Source: DASXBA01 sp046729895 (GTDB lineage Bacteria > Actinomycetota > Thermoleophilia > Solirubrobacterales > Thermoleophilaceae). From it: a DNA stretch of 16,201 bases. The stretch lies in assembly GCA_046729895.1 (NCBI GenBank), contig JBKPHP010000148.1, forward strand, positions 1 through 16,201. The letters are read 5' to 3'. The position numbers were made by a program, and so were the translations under genes. A model generated the notes under the pieces. That model was not told the DNA's origin and searched no databases. It saw only the letters and a program-made list of their open reading frames with translations. Shown piece by piece: positions 13,627-16,201 of the stretch; positions within the stretch are counted from its first letter, which is position 1; every line of letters starts with the position of its first letter.

Positions 13627-13644
13627 GTGTTCGCAGCCGAACAC
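13627..13644 (-). terminator. Inverted repeat directly after the argF stop
   Basis: GTGTTCG-CAGC-CGAACAC (plus strand) is a perfect 7-bp stem with a 4-base loop that begins at the argF stop codon and ends before the cupredoxin ribosome binding site. It has no U-tract. It may terminate or attenuate argF transcription, or be a protein-binding site for the cupredoxin gene. Confidence 0.35.
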
Positions 13645-14507
13645 TAGTGACCGACGAGGAGCTCCAGCAGAGCCTTCTGCGCGTGCAGGCGGTTCTCGGC
13701 TTGGTCCCAGACGGCCGAGCGCTCACCGTAGAGCAGCGTCTCGCTGATCTCCTCGCCGGGATGGGCGGGCAGGCAGTGGAGGACCACGGCGTCCGGCCGG
13801 GCGTGGGCCAGGAGCTCCTCGTCCACGCGGTAGGGCGCAAGCAGTTCCCGCCGGAGCTCGGCCCCTTCCTCGTCGCCCATGCTCACCCAGACGTCGGTGT
13901 ACAGGGCGTGGGCGCCCGCGGCCGCCTCTTGAGGGGAGACGCCATCGGTCTCGGGCAGCGACAGCTCCGGCGGCGTGGCGAGGGCGACCTCGACGCCCGC
14001 CAGCCCGCCCAGGACAAGGAGCGACCGGGCCACGTTGTTGCCGTCGCCCACGTAGGCGAGCTTGAGCGCTTCGAGCTTCCCGAAGCGCTCGCGGAGGGTC
14101 AGGAGGTCTGCCAGGACCTGGCAGGGGTGGTGATCGCGCGTGAGCATGTTCACCACGGGCACCTTCGAGTAGGACGCGAGCTCCTCGACAACGGCGTGGG
14201 GCCCCGCGCGGACCCCGACCCCCTGCACGTAGCGCGACAGGACGAGGGCCGTGTCCCGCACCGATTCCCCGCGCGAGAGCTGAAGCTCCCCCTCCCCCAG
14301 CACAATGGGATGGCCCCCGAGTTCGGCGACGGCCACCTGGAAGGACACCCGGGTGCGGGTCGAGGGGAGCTCGAATAGGAGCGCGACGCTCTTGCCCGCG
14401 AGCGTCTGGGCGCCGGTCCGGTCGGCCTTGAGCTCCAGCGCCCGCTCGAGGAGCGAATGGAGCTCCGCGGTCGTAAGCTCCTTTCCGGTCAGCAGGTGGC
14501 GCGTCAT
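13644..14507 (-). CDS. argF: Ornithine carbamoyltransferase
   Basis: 287 aa, slightly shorter than the usual 300-330. It transfers the carbamoyl group from carbamoyl phosphate to ornithine, giving citrulline in arginine synthesis. Motifs: PSTRTRVSF (48-56, carbamoyl-phosphate loop), HHPCQVLAD (126-134), GDGNNVARSLL (154-164), DVWVSMG (205-211, ornithine loop) and HCLPAH (244-249, catalytic Cys245), with AENRLHAQKALL near the end. Two positions differ from the usual sequence: FEL replaces FEK just before STRTR (L47), and HP replaces HR after HCLPA (P250). No other arg gene is in the window. The ATG at 14507 lacks a Shine-Dalgarno and is only six bases from the start of the divergent nuclease-like gene; a -10-like TACCAT six bases upstream suggests leaderless expression. 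An atypical transcarbamylase cannot be excluded. Confidence 0.9.
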   Translation of the reverse strand: MTRHLLTGKELTTAELHSLLERALELKADRTGAQTLAGKSVALLFELPSTRTRVSFQVAVAELGGHPIVLGEGELQLSRGESVRDTALVLSRYVQGVGVRAGPHAVVEELASYSKVPVVNMLTRDHHPCQVLADLLTLRERFGKLEALKLAYVGDGNNVARSLLVLGGLAGVEVALATPPELSLPETDGVSPQEAAAGAHALYTDVWVSMGDEEGAELRRELLAPYRVDEELLAHARPDAVVLHCLPAHPGEEISETLLYGERSAVWDQAENRLHAQKALLELLVGH

Positions 14508-14513
14508 CCGGGC

Positions 14514-14519
14514 ATGGTA
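14514..14519 (-). promoter_or_regulatory. -10 element for leaderless argF
   Basis: TACCAT on the minus strand ends six bases before the argF ATG, so transcription would begin at the start codon. The same six bases (ATGGTA on the plus strand) include the start codon of the divergent EEP gene. No convincing -35 is seen. Confidence 0.4.
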
Positions 14520-15335
14520 TTGGGGGTCCTGTCATGGAACCTCGCGCACGGCCGGGACTTCCCGCCGGACCCGGCCCTCCGGACCTGGCGCTCGCGGCTG
14601 CTCGGTTCCAGCGAGCGGGGTGCCACGCACATCCAGGTCAACCGCCCGCTGCGCGACGAGTTCGCCGCCTGGCTCGCGGACAGGGAGTGGGCGTTGGCGC
14701 TCCTGCAGGAGGCGCCCCCGCGCTGGCAGCGCGCCCTTGCCGGCCGGGCTGGGGCTAGCTCGGCGATCGCGCTCACCTCCCGCAACTTGTTCGCTGTCCT
14801 GCGCCGCGCCATCGCGGACGTGAACCCGGACCTGATTGCCTCGAACGAGGGCGGTTCGAACCAGCTGCTGGTGCGGCCGCCGGCCAGGATCCTCGAGGTC
14901 CGGCGCCTCACGCTTACCAAACGACCCGAGCGGCGGCGGATGCTCTGGGCCCTCGTTGGCACTGCTGATGGGGCGCGCGTCGCCGTCGCCAACCTGCATG
15001 CGACGAGCGGCGATCCGGATAGCGCCGCGCGCGACGTGGAGCTGGCCGCTCAGCGGGCCGTCGAATGGGCGGGGGCACACCCGCTCGTGTTCGGCGGAGA
15101 CCTGAACCTGCGGCCAGCAGAGGATCCCGACAGCTTCAAGCGCCTGCGCGCGCGGCTGGGGCTTGCCGAGCCGACCGGGGAAAGGGCGATCGACCACCTG
15201 CTGTGCCGGGGCCTCGAGCGGGTCGCTCCGGCGACTGCCCTCGCCCCGGGGGAGCGGGAGGTTCCTGGTCCGGACGGGCTGCGCATCCGGCTGTCGGACC
15301 ACGCGCCCGTCGTCGCGTCGTTCGGCATGAAATAG
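14514..15335 (+). CDS. Endonuclease/exonuclease/phosphatase-family protein
   Basis: 273 aa. It has the ordered motifs of the EEP superfamily of metal-dependent phosphodiesterases: VLSWNLAHG (5-13, N9), ALLQEAPP (62-69, metal ligand E66), VANLHATSG (158-166, N160, H162), VFGGDLNLRP (192-201, D196, N198) and the C-terminal LSDHAPVVASF (260-270, D262-H263). All key residues are present, so it should be active. The family includes nucleases, inositol phosphatases and sphingomyelinases, and the substrate cannot be named. No signal peptide is seen, so it is probably cytoplasmic. The frame is open upstream to 14457, inside argF, but the ATG at 14514 begins directly at the first core strand and is preferred. 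It is divergent from argF with six bases between the start codons. Confidence 0.9.
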   Translation: MVLGVLSWNLAHGRDFPPDPALRTWRSRLLGSSERGATHIQVNRPLRDEFAAWLADREWALALLQEAPPRWQRALAGRAGASSAIALTSRNLFAVLRRAIADVNPDLIASNEGGSNQLLVRPPARILEVRRLTLTKRPERRRMLWALVGTADGARVAVANLHATSGDPDSAARDVELAAQRAVEWAGAHPLVFGGDLNLRPAEDPDSFKRLRARLGLAEPTGERAIDHLLCRGLERVAPATALAPGEREVPGPDGLRIRLSDHAPVVASFGMK

Positions 15336-15379
15336 TCCGTTGTTGGAGCACGCGTCCAGGGCGAACAGAGGGAGAAGTC

Positions 15380-16180
15380 ATGGCGGAGAGAAGGCGCAGC
15401 ACGCGAAGCGGCAGCAGCTCGAGCAGGTCCCGATCAGCGGCCTCGAGTCGCCCGCGCTCGTCGTCCGGCGGGGGCTCGACGCGCGGGGCCAGCGCGCGCA
15501 AGGCGGCCGCCGGCAAGGGCGGACAGGCACGGGGTCGGCAGCAGCGCGCTCGCAAGCAGGCGCGGACCGCCTCGCGCACGGCCGGTAGGGGCGCTCGGGC
15601 CGCAGGAGTCGAAGCGAAGACCGTCGCCGAGTTCCGGGAGGCGCTTCGCAAGAACCTGATCCGGCCGCTGGACCTCGTCATGCTCACGCGGGACCGGATC
15701 GAGGAGGTGCTGGAGGAGGCCGTCTCGCAGGGCAGCCTGACCGCCAAGGACGCGCGGAAGATCGCACGCGGCCTCGTGGATCGCGGACGGAAGCAGACCA
15801 ACGACGTGATGAAGGACCTCGAGCAGCTGGTCGGCCGGGGGCGGGACGAGATCGAGGGCCGCACGGCGGGGGCCCGCAAGCGCGGCACCAGGGCGGCCAG
15901 GGACGCCCGCAGGCAGGTCGAGGGAGCCACCCGCGGCGCGACCACCCGTGCGGTCAAGGCGGCAGACCCGGCGCTCGCCCAAGCGGACCGCGTGCGGCGG
16001 GCCGCAGGGGTCGGACCCAATTTCCCGATAACCGCCTACGACGAGCTCACCGCTGCGCAGGTACAGAGGCGGCTCGGGGACCTCACCCCGGCCCAGCTCC
16101 GCAAGGTCCGCGACCACGAGCGGCGAAACGCCAACCGCAAGTCGGTGCTGAACGCCATCGAGCAGAAGCTGAATCGCTAG
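15380..16180 (+). CDS. SR/RA-rich basic protein with helical phasin-like core
   Basis: 266 aa from an ATG preceded by GAGGGAGAAG. Residues 1-75 are low-complexity and strongly basic, first Ser/Arg-rich (MAERRRSTRSGSSSSRSRS) and then Ala/Lys/Arg-rich like a histone-H1-type tail. Residues about 78-160 are helical and charged: FREALRKNLIRPLDLVMLTR, RIEEVLEEAVSQGSLTAKDA and ARGLVDRGRKQTNDVMKDLE, resembling actinobacterial phasin/PHA-regulator-like proteins. A second Ala/Arg-rich stretch (161-205) leads to a C-terminal domain (213-266) with ITAYDELTAAQVQRRLGDLT and ERRNANRKSVLNAIEQKL. This helical module recurs at the end of many actinobacterial proteins, function unclear. It may coat nucleic acid or a granule. 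The family name is uncertain. It lies 44 bases after the EEP gene, possibly co-transcribed. Confidence 0.78.
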   Translation: MAERRRSTRSGSSSSRSRSAASSRPRSSSGGGSTRGASARKAAAGKGGQARGRQQRARKQARTASRTAGRGARAAGVEAKTVAEFREALRKNLIRPLDLVMLTRDRIEEVLEEAVSQGSLTAKDARKIARGLVDRGRKQTNDVMKDLEQLVGRGRDEIEGRTAGARKRGTRAARDARRQVEGATRGATTRAVKAADPALAQADRVRRAAGVGPNFPITAYDELTAAQVQRRLGDLTPAQLRKVRDHERRNANRKSVLNAIEQKLNR

Positions 16181-16185
16181 ACAGG

Positions 16186-16201
16186 ATGGAGCGGCTGCCG
16201 A
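16186..16201 (+). CDS. Possible start of a further gene at the right edge
   Basis: An ATG five bases after the preceding stop reads MERLP and then leaves the window. AGG abuts the ATG, too close for a normal ribosome binding site. Too short to judge; listed only because tightly packed genes on this strand make a downstream operon member likely. Confidence 0.25.

Noticed and set aside
13627..13644. Second SOS box
   Set aside because: The half-sites are in the reverse order (GTTCG-N4-CGAAC) to the LexA consensus CGAAC-N4-GTTCG.
1..16201. CRISPR array, tRNA, rRNA, insertion sequence or phage genes
   Set aside because: No regularly spaced repeats, cloverleaf-like sequence, transposase motifs or terminal inverted repeats were seen by eye; a tRNA scan and repeat search would confirm.

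Overview
The window is GC-rich, densely coded bacterial DNA. Gene content points to an actinomycete, most likely a deep-branching class such as Thermoleophilia (Solirubrobacterales and relatives). The pointers are a DUF222/13E12-type HNH protein, a DUF6458-like small membrane protein, Ig-like secreted proteins ending in the LRYDPE style, and a thiE / thiO-thiS-thiG divergent thiamine locus. The taxonomy is inferred from gene families only. No rRNA, tRNA, CRISPR array, transposase or phage gene was seen. No gene-free stretch exceeds 300 bases; the longest is 1239-1454.

Layout. 1-1238 (-): a large secreted Ig-like protein whose C-terminal end lies beyond the left edge. 1455-2786 (-): a DUF222-HNH nuclease-like protein with a perfect 14-bp SOS (LexA) box just upstream. 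2852-4240 (-): dihydrolipoyl dehydrogenase, divergent from a small alpha-beta-barrel protein (4321-4626, +). 4687-5857 (-): thiE overlapping a four-helix membrane protein. 5900-7405 (+): a GT-C membrane glycosyltransferase. 7492-10165 (-): two paralogous secreted clan-A glycoside-hydrolase-like proteins. 10315-10512 (+): a DUF6458-like protein. 10536-13204 (+): a TPP riboswitch followed by thiO, thiS, thiG and a SnoaL-like gene, all overlapping or closely spaced. 13197-14507 (-): a cupredoxin lipoprotein and argF. 14514-16180 (+): an endonuclease/exonuclease/phosphatase-family protein and an SR/RA-rich helical protein. A possible further start codon lies at 16186.

How the genes work together. 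ThiO, ThiS and ThiG make the thiazole half of thiamine, and ThiE joins it to the pyrimidine. The riboswitch senses the end product and controls the thiO operon but not thiE. In mycobacteria thiE sits directly divergent from thiO-thiS-thiG. Here the same orientation is kept, but about 4.7 kb carrying a glycosyltransferase, two glycoside-hydrolase-like proteins and a small membrane protein lies between them. This looks like an accessory cell-surface/glycan insert in a conserved core locus.

No clearly new multi-gene system is evident. The best leads are the SOS box on the DUF222-HNH gene, the SnoaL-like gene inside the TPP-controlled operon, the paired hydrolase-like proteins with a conserved Cys-bounded basic loop, the SR-rich phasin-like protein, and an argF with changes at two normally conserved positions.
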